Of a DNA stretch of 55,187 bases, positions 8,530 through 16,409 are shown piece by piece. The position numbers and the translations under genes were made by a program. The notes beneath the pieces were generated by a model, which was not told the origin of the DNA, did no database searches, and saw nothing but the letters and a program-made list of their open reading frames with translations. Within the stretch, counting starts at the first letter, position 1; every line of letters starts with the position of its first letter. The DNA is from Deltaproteobacteria bacterium (GTDB lineage: Bacteria > Desulfobacterota > Binatia > Binatales > Binataceae): assembly GCA_021799495.1 (NCBI GenBank), contig JAJZAI010000021.1, positions 1-55,187 on the forward strand. The letters run 5' to 3'.

Positions 8530-9336
8530 TCAGATGGCAGGCCGCCGCGCGAAAATAAACAGGCGGCGGAAATTGAACGTCAACGGACCGGATGTTCCGT
8601 AGGCGGTTTCAAGCCGGCGCCTCAGGTCGCTGACAAACTCCTCGTGCGCTTCGACTGGAAGTCGATTCAGGAATGGACGCAGCGCGGTCGCGCGCGACCA
8701 TTCCACGACCTCGGCCGGCGCGCCCATCGGATGGGCGAACGTATGGTAAAAGCAATCGATCGCGGCGAAGCCAAGGCCGATCAGAATTTCGCGATAGATT
8801 TCGGGCGGCGCGACGTTCTCGCGCGACGGCGTCGCCGCGCCGTCAAGCCGATCGCGCCATGGCGCCTCGGCGGCCATCGCCGCGATCGTCGCCTGCGCGG
8901 TCTCATGTTCATTGGCCGGCATCTGGATCGCGATTTCGCCGCCGGGAGCGAGCGCCTCGAAGCAGGCCTTTAGAATCGCGCGATGGTCGCCGATCCATTG
9001 CAGCGCGGCGTTCGAGAAGATTGTGGTGTACTCGCCGCTGGCGGAAAAATTGCGGATGTCCTCGCGGGCGAACGCGACGCGCGCGCGAAGCTCCGGGGCG
9101 AGTTGTGCGCGGAGTTCATCGGCCTTTTCGATCATCGCGGGCGAAGAATCGACGCCGCGCGCGTGGCCGCCCGAGCGGCGGGCGAGTTCGGTCGCATGTT
9201 CGCCCGTACCGCATCCGAGATCGACGATTCGTTCTTCGGCGCCGCGCGCGAAACGCAGCCGGGCGAAGATCAATTCGACCGGCTCGGCGCGATAGCGGCG
9301 GAAGCGATGATAAAGCTCGGGCTCCCAGTCAGCCAT
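8530..9336 (-). CDS. tam: Trans-aconitate 2-methyltransferase-like SAM methyltransferase
   Basis: A 268-residue class I SAM-dependent methyltransferase. The glycine-rich motif VDLGCGTGEHA (about residues 37-47), the following acidic residue in GVDSSPAMIEKA, and IFSNAALQWIGDH are diagnostic of Tam, as is the N-terminal W-x-P-E-L-Y-x-R-F-R (WEPELYHRFR). Tam methylates trans-aconitate, a spontaneous by-product of the aconitase reaction that inhibits the TCA cycle. acnA lies about 2 kb away on the same strand, which is consistent but not adjacent. The assignment to Tam rather than a related methyltransferase rests on the N-terminal motif and length. Confidence 0.8.
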   Translation of the reverse strand: MADWEPELYHRFRRYRAEPVELIFARLRFARGAEERIVDLGCGTGEHATELARRSGGHARGVDSSPAMIEKADELRAQLAPELRARVAFAREDIRNFSASGEYTTIFSNAALQWIGDHRAILKACFEALAPGGEIAIQMPANEHETAQATIAAMAAEAPWRDRLDGAATPSRENVAPPEIYREILIGLGFAAIDCFYHTFAHPMGAPAEVVEWSRATALRPFLNRLPVEAHEEFVSDLRRRLETAYGTSGPLTFNFRRLFIFARRPAI

Positions 9337-9419
9337 GAAAGATGCTCACCTTGCGTGCGTCGCCCGAGCATACGGCGCGGCCGGATTGCGAACAAGCGCG
9401 GGCGGCGTCGAGACGCTGA

Positions 9420-9494
9420 TGGATTCTCGGGTCAAGCCCGAGAATGACGTTTTCTACTTTCTTCCGTCATGGCCGGGCTTGACCAGGCCATCCA
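9420..9494. repeat. Palindromic element pair, copy 1 (left of GIY-YIG gene)
   Basis: Two 29-bp palindromic units face each other: 9420-9448 (core CTCGGGTCAAGCCCGAG) and 9466-9494 (core CCGGGCTTGACCAGG), with the conserved GACG and GTCATGG edges between them. The first unit plus 10 following bases (9420-9458) recurs identically at 9812-9850. The layout resembles paired REP elements (BIME-like) of other bacteria. Confidence 0.85.
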
Positions 9495-9518
9495 CGCTTC
9501 GCTACCTGCGTTCAAGCG

Positions 9519-9806
9519 ATGAAAGGCGGATGGGTCTATATCATGACGAATCGCCGCAACGGCACGCTTTACATCGGCGTAACTTCCGATCTCGTCCGCC
9601 GTGTATGGGAGCATCGCGAAGAACTGGCCGAGGGTTTCACCAAACGCTACGGACTGAAGCGCCTAGTTCACGCCGAACGGTATGACGACATCAGAGACGT
9701 AATTCAGCGTGAGAAGAACCTAAAGCGCTGGCCGCGCGCATGGAAGCTGACGCTGATTGGACGCAACAATCCGTCGTGGGACGATCTCTATGCGAGCCTG
9801 ACGTGA
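9519..9806 (+). CDS. GIY-YIG nuclease family protein
   Basis: A 95-residue single-domain protein of the GIY-YIG superfamily, in the UvrC N-terminal/YhbQ-like group. The two signature strands are W-V-Y-I-M (residues 5-9) and L-Y-I-G-V (17-21), followed by the helix carrying the catalytic Arg (DLVRRVWEHR, residues 24-33). The general acid/metal-binding Glu is probably the one in VIQREKNLKRW. Free-standing members are presumed DNA nucleases, but their biological roles are mostly unknown. The start ATG follows an in-frame upstream region without homology. The gene is bracketed by identical 39-bp direct repeats (9420-9458 and 9812-9850), only 5 bases past its stop on the right, so gene and repeats may travel as one unit. 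Confidence 0.9.
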   Translation: MKGGWVYIMTNRRNGTLYIGVTSDLVRRVWEHREELAEGFTKRYGLKRLVHAERYDDIRDVIQREKNLKRWPRAWKLTLIGRNNPSWDDLYASLT

Positions 9807-10246
9807 GCCCGTGGATTCTCGGGTCAAGCCCGAGAATGACGTTTTCTACTACCCACCGTCACAGTCAAATCGCGCCCGCGAATGATCTGTCTGCTTTTTT
9901 CCCGTCATGGCCGGGCTTGACCCGGCCATCTATCGCGGGGGCATTGGACCCTCGGGTCAAGCCCGAGGGTGACGTTTTCTTGTTTCCTCCGTCATGGCGG
10001 GACACGCCCTACACGAACGAGCTGCACCCGCGAATGGTCTGTCCCGATTTTTCCGAAACGGCCGAGTCGTGCCGGCAAATGGCCTGTTCCGCTTTTTTTC
10101 TGTCATGGCCGGGCTTGACCCGGCCATCCATCGCGGCGGCGCTTGACAACGACGCGATGGCGGACGATTTTTTCCGAATAATCCGACAATCGATCGAAGA
10201 ACGCGGCGCGCCCGCCGCCAGCGGCGCGACTCGCACAGGAGCGACG
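9807..10246. repeat. Repeat cluster between GIY-YIG and aldo/keto reductase genes
   Basis: These 440 bases hold no convincing gene but at least four more copies of the 29-bp palindrome. Copies in one orientation are 9812-9840 and 9945-9973 (compensatory change CCCTCGGG...CCCGAGGG). Copies in the opposite orientation are 9904-9932 and 10102-10130, with a degenerate one from 9991 to about 10010. A second conserved segment, CGAATG-x-TCTGTC followed by a T-run and GTCATGG, precedes the opposite-orientation copies (about 9877-9910, 10030-10055 and 10076-10108). The last part, 10140-10246, is unique sequence leading into the AGGAG ribosome-binding site of the aldo/keto reductase. Confidence 0.85.
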
Positions 10247-11269
10247 ATGCAGTACACCAGGCTCGGCAATACCGGCATGACCGTCTCGCGCATCTGTCTC
10301 GGATGCATGAGTTACGGCGACAAAAAATGGCGCGAATGGACGGTCGGCGCGGACGAGGCGCGCGAACATTTCAAACTCGCGCTCGAAGCGGGAGTCACCT
10401 TTTTCGACACCGCCGACGTCTATTCGGTCGGCGTCAGCGAAGAAATCACGGGGCGCTGGCTGAACGAGATGGCGTCGCGCGACGATATCGTGCTCGCGAC
10501 CAAGGTGCACGGCCAGATGGCGAAGGGACCGAACCGGCGCGGTCTCAGCCGCAAGCATATCATGGAAGCCTGCGAGAACTCGCTGCGCCGGCTCAAGATG
10601 GATTACATCGACCTCTACCAGATCCATCGATGGGACAATTCGACGCCGATCGAAGAAACGCTCGACGCGCTCGATTCGCTCGTGCGCCAGGGCAAGGTGC
10701 GCTACCTCGGCGCGAGCAGCATGGCGGCGTGGCAGTTCTCGAAGGCGCTCTATGCCGCGCGCGAGCACGGATGGCATCGGTTTGTCTCGATGCAGAACCA
10801 TTACAACCTGGTCTATCGCGAAGAAGAGCGCGAGATGATTCCGCTGTGCATCGAGCAGGGCGTCGGCGTGATTCCGTGGAGTCCTCTGGCGCGCGGCTTT
10901 CTGGCCGGGAATCGGCGGCGCGAAGGCGGAGACGCGGCGACGACGCGGGCGCGCACGGACGAATTCGCGCGCGGCCTCTACTACCAGGAGCACGACTACG
11001 ATATCGCCGAGGCGACCGAGAAGGTCGCGAAGGCGCGCGGGGTGACGCCCGCGCAGGTCGCGTGCGCGTGGATTTTGCAGGCGCCGGGAGTGACCGCGCC
11101 GATTATCGGCGCGACCAAGGCGCATCATCTGAAGGAGATAATCGCGTCGGTCGATATTGCATTGACGACCGAGGAAGTCGCGGCGCTGGAGGCGCCCTAT
11201 CAGCCGCATCCGGTGCTCGGCCACGAGCAGCCGAAACCGGCGCGGATGCTCGCCGACGTTCGGCGCTGA
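10247..11269 (+). CDS. Aldo/keto reductase
   Basis: A 340-residue NADPH-dependent aldo/keto reductase with TIM-barrel fold. The catalytic tetrad is visible as Asp54 and Tyr59 (FFDTADVYS), Lys86 (LATKVHG) and His127 (DLYQIHRWD). The C-terminal nucleotide-binding stretch includes APIIGATKAHHLKE. Residues 1-20 (MQYTRLGNTGMTVSRICLGC) are typical of the YajO/tas-like group that reduces small carbonyls. I chose the ATG at 10247, supported by CAGGAG about 7 bases upstream. The frame is open far upstream, but only through repeat DNA. The gene is flanked by a 42-bp inverted repeat with a single mismatch (10089-10130 and 11277-11318). Confidence 0.92.
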   Translation: MQYTRLGNTGMTVSRICLGCMSYGDKKWREWTVGADEAREHFKLALEAGVTFFDTADVYSVGVSEEITGRWLNEMASRDDIVLATKVHGQMAKGPNRRGLSRKHIMEACENSLRRLKMDYIDLYQIHRWDNSTPIEETLDALDSLVRQGKVRYLGASSMAAWQFSKALYAAREHGWHRFVSMQNHYNLVYREEEREMIPLCIEQGVGVIPWSPLARGFLAGNRRREGGDAATTRARTDEFARGLYYQEHDYDIAEATEKVAKARGVTPAQVACAWILQAPGVTAPIIGATKAHHLKEIIASVDIALTTEEVAALEAPYQPHPVLGHEQPKPARMLADVRR

Positions 11270-11276
11270 AGACCGA

Positions 11277-11318
11277 TGGATGGCCGGGTCAAGCCCGGCC
11301 ACGACAGAAAAAAAGCGG
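11277..11318. repeat. Inverted copy of the palindromic element, right of aldo/keto reductase
   Basis: The sequence 11277-11318 is the reverse complement of 10089-10130 with one mismatch, including the 7-base T-run and the GGCCGGG/CCCGGCC core. It begins 7 bases after the aldo/keto reductase stop. The rest of the gap up to acnA (11319-11426) shows no other structure that I recognise. Confidence 0.85.
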
Positions 11319-11426
11319 GACAGTCATCCGCAAACGCAGCCCGGCAATGACGGGCAATCGGATCGCGTCAGCGGCGCGGCGCTTGCGGTTTATTGCAAGC
11401 GCCGTGACGCAAACGACGGATCGCCG

Positions 11427-14192
11427 TCAGGCGCGGAGCAGTTCGCGCAGGACGTAGGGCAGCACGCCGCCGTGGCGGATATATTCGACGTCCTCGGGCG
11501 TATCGACGCGCGCCAGCACGTCGAACTCCTTCACTTTGCCGTTCTCCCCGGCGCGGACCTTGAGCGTCTGTTTGGGCTTGAGGCCGCCTTTCAGGCCCGC
11601 GATCGAATAGACCTCGCGGCCGGTCAGGCCGAGGCTTTCGCGGTTCTGTCCATTGACGAACTCGAGCGCCAGCACGCCCATCCCGACCAGATTGCTGCGA
11701 TGGATGCGCTCGAAGCTCTCGGCGATCACGGCGCGGACGCCAAGCAACTGCGTGCCCTTCGCGGCCCAGTCGCGCGACGAGCCGGAGCCGTACTCCTTGC
11801 CGGCGATGATCACGAGCGGCACGCCTTCTTTGCGGTACTGTTCGGCGGCCTCGTAGATCGTCGTCTTCGCGCCGTCCGGCAGATGCGCCGTGACGCCGCC
11901 CTCGACGCCCGGCACGAGCAGGTTCTTCAGGCGGATATTGGCGAAGGTCCCGCGCACCATCACCTCATGATTGCCGCGGCGCGCGCCGTAGGAGTTGAAA
12001 TCCTTCGGCTGGACGCCGTTGGCGACGAGATAGCGGCCGGCGGGGCCGTCAGCCGCGATCGAACCGGCGGGCGAGATGTGGTCGGTGGTGACGCTGTCGC
12101 CGAGGACCGCGAGCGCGCGGGCGCCGGCGATATCGCCAAGCGGCGCGGGCGTGGGGCCGACGCCGTCGAAGAACGGCGGCGCTTTAACGTAGGAAGAATC
12201 GTCCGACCACTGGAACAGGTTGCCGTCGGGAATCTTGAGGCCGCGCCAACGCTCGTCGCCCTCGAAGACCTGTCCGTATTCCGCGCGGAACATCGAGGAA
12301 TCGACGGCGGCCGAGATGGCGGCGTCGATTTCCGCGGCGGCCGGCCAGAGCTCGCGCAGATAAACCGGCGCGCCGCTGGAATCGCGCGCGAGCGGTTCGA
12401 CGTTCGGATCGAAATCCATCGTGCCGGCGATCGCGTATGCGACCACCAGCGGCGGCGAGGCGAGATAATTGAAGCGCACGACCGGGTTGATGCGCCCCTC
12501 GAAATTGCGATTGCCGCTCAGAATCGCGGCGGCGACCAGATTGCCCTGCTTGACCGCGCCCGCGATCGGCTCGGCGACGGGGCCGCTGTTGCCGATACAG
12601 GTGGTGCATCCGTAGCCGACGAGGTTGAAGCGCAGCCGCTCGAGATATTCCATCAGGCCGGCGCGCTTGAGATATGCGGTGACGACCTTGGAGCCGGGCG
12701 CGAGGCTGGTTTTGACCCACGGCTTGACGGTCAGGCCGCGTTCGACCGCTTTTTTGGCGAGCAGTCCGGCGCCGATCAGCACGGAAGGATTTGAAGTGTT
12801 GGTGCAGCTCGTGATCGCGGCGATAACGAGCGCGCCGTGGCCGAGCGGAAATTTTCCGCCGTCCATCGCGACTTCGACCTGCGCCGCGATCGGACCGGTT
12901 TCGGGCGGCGCGACGCGCTCGTGCGGAGCGACCTCGGGATTTCCGCCTTCGGCGACCCATCGCTCGACGACCTTCTGATCGACTGAATCGTGATTGGCGA
13001 CCTCTTTGGCGAGATCGGAACGGAAAGCGCGCTTCGCACCGGAGAGCGCGATCCGATCCTGCGGGCGGCGCGGCCCGGCGAGACTCGGTTCGACGTCGCC
13101 GAGATTGAGTTCCAGCGTGTCGGTGAAAATCGGCTCCGGCGAGGCCGCGGTGCGGAACAGTCCCTGCGCTTTACAGTAGGCCTCGACCAGCTTGACCTGC
13201 TCGTCCGAACGTCCAGTCAGGCGCAGATAGGCGAGGGTCTGATCGTCAACCGGGAAGAAGCCGATCGTGGCGCCGTATTCGGGCGACATGTTGCCGATCG
13301 TGGCGCGGTCGGCGACGCTCAGGTTGGCGATTCCATCGCCGTAAAATTCGACGAACTTGTTGACCACGCCCCGCTTGCGCAGCATCTGGGTGACGGTCAG
13401 CACAAGGTCGGTGGCCGTGGCGCCGGGCCGCAGCGCGCCCGTCAGGCGCATCCCGACCACCTGCGGAACCAGCATCGGGCTCGACCGGCCGAGCATCGCG
13501 ACCTCGGCCTCGATTCCGCCGACGCCCCATCCGACGACGCCAAGCCCGTTGACCATCGTGGTATGCGAATCGGTGCCGAAGACGCTGTCGGGATAGGCTT
13601 CGCCGGCGGCGGAGACGAAGACGACCGGGGCGAGATATTCGAGATTCACCTGATGGACGATGCCGGTGTCGGGCGGCACGACGCGGAAATTGTCGAACGC
13701 GCGCTGGCCCCAGCGCAGGAACTGGTAACGCTCCTGATTGCGCTCGAATTCGAGTTCGGCGTTGCGCGCGAAGGAACCGGGCAGGCCGTAGGAATCGACC
13801 TGCACGGAATGGTCGATCACGAGGTCGGCGGGCTGCAGCGGGTTGATGCGGGCGGGATCGCCGCCGAGCCGGCGAATCGCGTCGCGCATCACGGCGAGAT
13901 CGGCCACCACCGGGACGCCGGTGAAATCCTGCAACAGCACGCGGGCGGGCATGAAGGAAAATTCGCGATCGCCGCCGCGCGCGCCGTTCCATCGCGCCAG
14001 CGCCTCGACATGCTCGGCGGTGACGTTGGCGCCGTCCTCGCGGCGGAGCACGTTTTCAAGCAGGACCTTGATCGAAAACGGCAGGCGCGACAGGTCGAAG
14101 CCGCGCTTGGCGAGGGCTTCGAGCGAGTGGATAACGCAGCTCCTGGAGCCGGCGCTGAGAGTTGTGCGGGTGCTGAAAGTGTCTTTGCTCAT
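11427..14192 (-). CDS. acnA: Aconitate hydratase AcnA
   Basis: A 921-residue aconitase of the AcnA/IRP1 type, which interconverts citrate and isocitrate in the TCA cycle using a [4Fe-4S] cluster. Cluster ligands are the Cys in ITSCTNTSNPS and the Cys pair in GYGCTTCIGNSGP. Other family blocks are VLLQDFTGVP, GTDSHTTMVNGLGVVGWGVGGIEAE, GDSVTTDHISPAG, and the swivelling domain with KEYGSGSSRDWAAKG and ESFERIHRSNLVGMGVLALEF. Length is normal and all ligands are present. It stands 115 bases upstream of the convergent repeat element and is transcribed away from the gene at 14308. The Tam-like methyltransferase nearby could remove its inhibitory by-product. Confidence 0.97.
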   Translation of the reverse strand: MSKDTFSTRTTLSAGSRSCVIHSLEALAKRGFDLSRLPFSIKVLLENVLRREDGANVTAEHVEALARWNGARGGDREFSFMPARVLLQDFTGVPVVADLAVMRDAIRRLGGDPARINPLQPADLVIDHSVQVDSYGLPGSFARNAELEFERNQERYQFLRWGQRAFDNFRVVPPDTGIVHQVNLEYLAPVVFVSAAGEAYPDSVFGTDSHTTMVNGLGVVGWGVGGIEAEVAMLGRSSPMLVPQVVGMRLTGALRPGATATDLVLTVTQMLRKRGVVNKFVEFYGDGIANLSVADRATIGNMSPEYGATIGFFPVDDQTLAYLRLTGRSDEQVKLVEAYCKAQGLFRTAASPEPIFTDTLELNLGDVEPSLAGPRRPQDRIALSGAKRAFRSDLAKEVANHDSVDQKVVERWVAEGGNPEVAPHERVAPPETGPIAAQVEVAMDGGKFPLGHGALVIAAITSCTNTSNPSVLIGAGLLAKKAVERGLTVKPWVKTSLAPGSKVVTAYLKRAGLMEYLERLRFNLVGYGCTTCIGNSGPVAEPIAGAVKQGNLVAAAILSGNRNFEGRINPVVRFNYLASPPLVVAYAIAGTMDFDPNVEPLARDSSGAPVYLRELWPAAAEIDAAISAAVDSSMFRAEYGQVFEGDERWRGLKIPDGNLFQWSDDSSYVKAPPFFDGVGPTPAPLGDIAGARALAVLGDSVTTDHISPAGSIAADGPAGRYLVANGVQPKDFNSYGARRGNHEVMVRGTFANIRLKNLLVPGVEGGVTAHLPDGAKTTIYEAAEQYRKEGVPLVIIAGKEYGSGSSRDWAAKGTQLLGVRAVIAESFERIHRSNLVGMGVLALEFVNGQNRESLGLTGREVYSIAGLKGGLKPKQTLKVRAGENGKVKEFDVLARVDTPEDVEYIRHGGVLPYVLRELLRA

Positions 14193-14307
14193 CTGAGTAA
14201 ACCGTTCCGATCGATGATCCAGTTATCGCGCGTGCGCGACCGCCGCCAAAGCATCAGAATAGCCTTTGCGGAGCAGGCGGGAAAACCGCGCGCCGGGCGG
14301 CGCCGCA

Positions 14308-14778
14308 TCACGGCAATTCGCGCAGCAGATGGCCGTTGCTGTCGTAAAAATCGAGGGCGGAATCGCCCGCGCTGTCAACGCCGAGGAGCGCGCGCTGGCG
14401 GCCGTGCGCATCGAACAGGCGCACGGCTGGAATATCGTCGCCGGTGACGCCGATAATCACGCGGGTGGCGCCGGTGTCGTCGGCGAGGAGCAGGCCGAGA
14501 TTCTGCTCCTTGCCGAAACCGATCGCGGCGCGGGTCTTGCCGAAGTCGTCGTACATCTGGAAGACGGGCATCAGTTCATGATCGAGCCGCAGCGCGGCAT
14601 GGGGATGGCCGTGCGCATCGACCAGCAAAATCTCCTGGGCGGCGATCGATTTTGGCGGCGCGTCCGCGGCGATCGCGGTTCGCGACGCGGCCAATCGGCC
14701 GCTGATCGCGCCGCCGATTATTCCGCCGATCAGCGCGACCGCGAGATAGAGCCCTTTTCCGCCCGTCGTATTTGCCAT
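14308..14778 (-). CDS. Membrane-anchored protein with D-x-x-G-x-x-R-x-x-L/I-G repeats
   Basis: A 156-residue protein with an N-terminal membrane anchor (GLYLAVALIGGIIGGAISGRL, residues 9-29), then about 110 residues of tandem imperfect repeats. Each repeat of about 20-30 residues has an aspartate or phenylalanine, a DxxG turn and a hydrophobic strand: LVDAHGHPHAALRL, MYDDFGKTRAAIGFG, LADDTGATRVIIGV, LFDAHGRQRALLGVD and FYDSNGHLLREL. This suggests a beta-hairpin repeat domain exposed in the periplasm. I know no assigned function. A GGAGG ribosome-binding site precedes the ATG. The gene lies between acnA and the PPOX gene, all on the minus strand, but gaps of about 115-125 bases suggest separate transcription. 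Confidence 0.65.
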   Translation of the reverse strand: MANTTGGKGLYLAVALIGGIIGGAISGRLAASRTAIAADAPPKSIAAQEILLVDAHGHPHAALRLDHELMPVFQMYDDFGKTRAAIGFGKEQNLGLLLADDTGATRVIIGVTGDDIPAVRLFDAHGRQRALLGVDSAGDSALDFYDSNGHLLRELP

Positions 14779-14902
14779 CGAAACGTTCCTCCGCGCAGGC
14801 TGGCAAGAGGAATTCCGAGCCGCAAGCGGACGGACGCCGGCCTCGCCCGAGCATCAAATTACCGGCGATGCGCGCCGCGCAAAAGTGGCTGCCGGCGCGC
14901 CG

Positions 14903-15355
14903 TCAGGCCGACGGCGGGCGCATCGCGTAAACCCGCGTCAACGCGACCTCGATTTCGACGACCTGGCGCGGCTTGCCGCGGCGGCCCGGACGGGCCGGCC
15001 GCAGGCTCAACGGTATTTCGCGGGCGCGGCCATAAACGATCGCCGCGGCGCCATCGGCGTTCCAGGCGGTAAACGCCACGCGCGGATTTCGCGCGAGGTC
15101 GGCGCGGCGGACGGTGTTGTCGTAAACAACCATCCGGAGCGTCGTTCCGGCGAGCGTCGCATGGACCGGCGCGATATGCGGCTGGCCGGCGGGGCCGACC
15201 GTCGCCATCGCGACCAGCCGTATGCCGCGCCAGAATTCGACGAATTCCGCCGCCGTCATCTGCCGGGGCGGATATCCGACCGAATCGCCGACCGCGGGCG
15301 TCGCGGTCGCGGCGCTGCGATCGAGCAGGCGCTGCAGCAAGCCAAGTTCATCCAT
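14903..15355 (-). CDS. Pyridoxamine 5'-phosphate oxidase-family protein
   Basis: A 150-residue split-barrel flavin-binding protein. The N-terminal part of the barrel is AEFVEFWRGIRLVAMATVGPAGQPHIAPVHATL, followed by LRMVVYDNTVRRADLARNPRVAFTAW, the pattern of the PPOX class. Such proteins bind FMN, F420 or heme and reduce varied substrates. The FMN-phosphate residues of true PdxH are not evident, so a role in vitamin B6 synthesis is unlikely. Its ATG overlaps the cydB stop by one base (TAATG), so it is translationally coupled to the bd oxidase genes. A role in protecting or assembling the oxidase is possible, but that is inference from position. Confidence 0.8.
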   Translation of the reverse strand: MDELGLLQRLLDRSAATATPAVGDSVGYPPRQMTAAEFVEFWRGIRLVAMATVGPAGQPHIAPVHATLAGTTLRMVVYDNTVRRADLARNPRVAFTAWNADGAAAIVYGRAREIPLSLRPARPGRRGKPRQVVEIEVALTRVYAMRPPSA

Positions 15356-16407
15356 TACTTTAGGTTTATCGGTTTCGGCGTTCGCGTTTCCAACCGGACC
15401 GCCGCATCGGCGCGACGTCCGCGTTTGAAGACCGCCAACAGATATCCGTATGAGGGAAGGAGAATCAATGCGCCGGCCGCAAGCGCGGAGGCGAGGATTT
15501 CAAGCGTGCGCGGCGGCGCCGAGGCGTTGAAAATCGTGAGGTCGGGTTCAAGCAGATAGGGATATTGAGCCAGCGCCCATCCCCAGAGAATCAAAGCGAC
15601 CTGCGCCGCGGCGCAAATTCGCGCGAGCGCGAAACGATGCGTCCATAACGCCCATAGTGCGGCAAGCGCGGCGACGGTGGTCAGCCAGAAGATCGGCCAG
15701 GTCCAAGCGCGATGAGTCAAGCCGTTCCAGATCAGCGGCGCGCCGCGCATCGAGAGCAGGAGAACGGCGCCCGCGAGCAGTCCAACGATAATCGACGCGA
15801 CGATCGCGCGGATGCGGAAGTCCGCCGCAAGCGCCGGATCCGGCGCTTCCGCCGCGGCGTAAACCGCGGCCAAATACGCGAACATCGCGAGCGCGAAGAG
15901 GCCGGCGCCGAAGCAGAACGGCGTCATCCATGGCAAAATAAAATCGCTCAAGCGATGCGCATTGGGGGGAACCCGGCCGGAAGCGATCGCGCCGATAATG
16001 ACGCCGAGCAACAGTGGCGTGATCAGCGACGCGATGGCGAAAATCCTGCCCCATCGCCGGCGCGCGCGATCGTTGCCCAATCCGTAGCTGCGAAAACTGA
16101 ACGCGGAACCGCGCATCACCACGCCGATCAGCATCAGCGTGACCGGCACATGCATCGCGGTCATGATTCGGGCGAACGCGGGCGGAAAGGCGTTGAAGAG
16201 AATCACGACGACCAGGATCAGCCAGACGTGATCGGCTTCCCAGATCGGACCGATCGCGTGAGTGAGCAATTCGCGTTGCGCTTCGGCGCGCGGCCCCATC
16301 GCGAAGAGCTCCCAGACGCCGCTGCCGTAATCCGCGCCGCCCGTCAGCACGTACAAGGTTAAATTAGCCAGCAGAACTCCGGCGACGAACCATAGCGCGA
16401 ACGGCAT
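15355..16407 (-). CDS. cydB: Cytochrome bd ubiquinol oxidase subunit II
   Basis: A 350-residue polytopic protein of the CydB family. The N-terminus MPFALWFVAGVLLANLTLYVLTGGADYGSGVWEL and the following ITHAIGPIWEADHVWLI-like block (THAIGPIWEADHVWL) are the strongest family signatures. Later segments give the expected eight or nine membrane helices. CydB pairs with CydA in the quinol-oxidising, oxygen-reducing terminal oxidase of the inner membrane. The ATG at 16407 begins 2 bases after the cydA stop; the frame is open further upstream only inside cydA. Homologous proteins average 335-380 residues, so the size fits. Confidence 0.93.
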   Translation of the reverse strand: MPFALWFVAGVLLANLTLYVLTGGADYGSGVWELFAMGPRAEAQRELLTHAIGPIWEADHVWLILVVVILFNAFPPAFARIMTAMHVPVTLMLIGVVMRGSAFSFRSYGLGNDRARRRWGRIFAIASLITPLLLGVIIGAIASGRVPPNAHRLSDFILPWMTPFCFGAGLFALAMFAYLAAVYAAAEAPDPALAADFRIRAIVASIIVGLLAGAVLLLSMRGAPLIWNGLTHRAWTWPIFWLTTVAALAALWALWTHRFALARICAAAQVALILWGWALAQYPYLLEPDLTIFNASAPPRTLEILASALAAGALILLPSYGYLLAVFKRGRRADAAVRLETRTPKPINLK

Positions 16408-16409
16408 CG

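Noticed and set aside
9420-10130. CRISPR array
   Set aside because: The repeats are palindromes in both orientations with irregular spacing and contain conserved flanks rather than unique spacers; no cas genes are present.
11280-12794. Long plus-strand frame opposite acnA
   Set aside because: Mirror-image frame of a high-GC gene; the minus-strand aconitase is certain.
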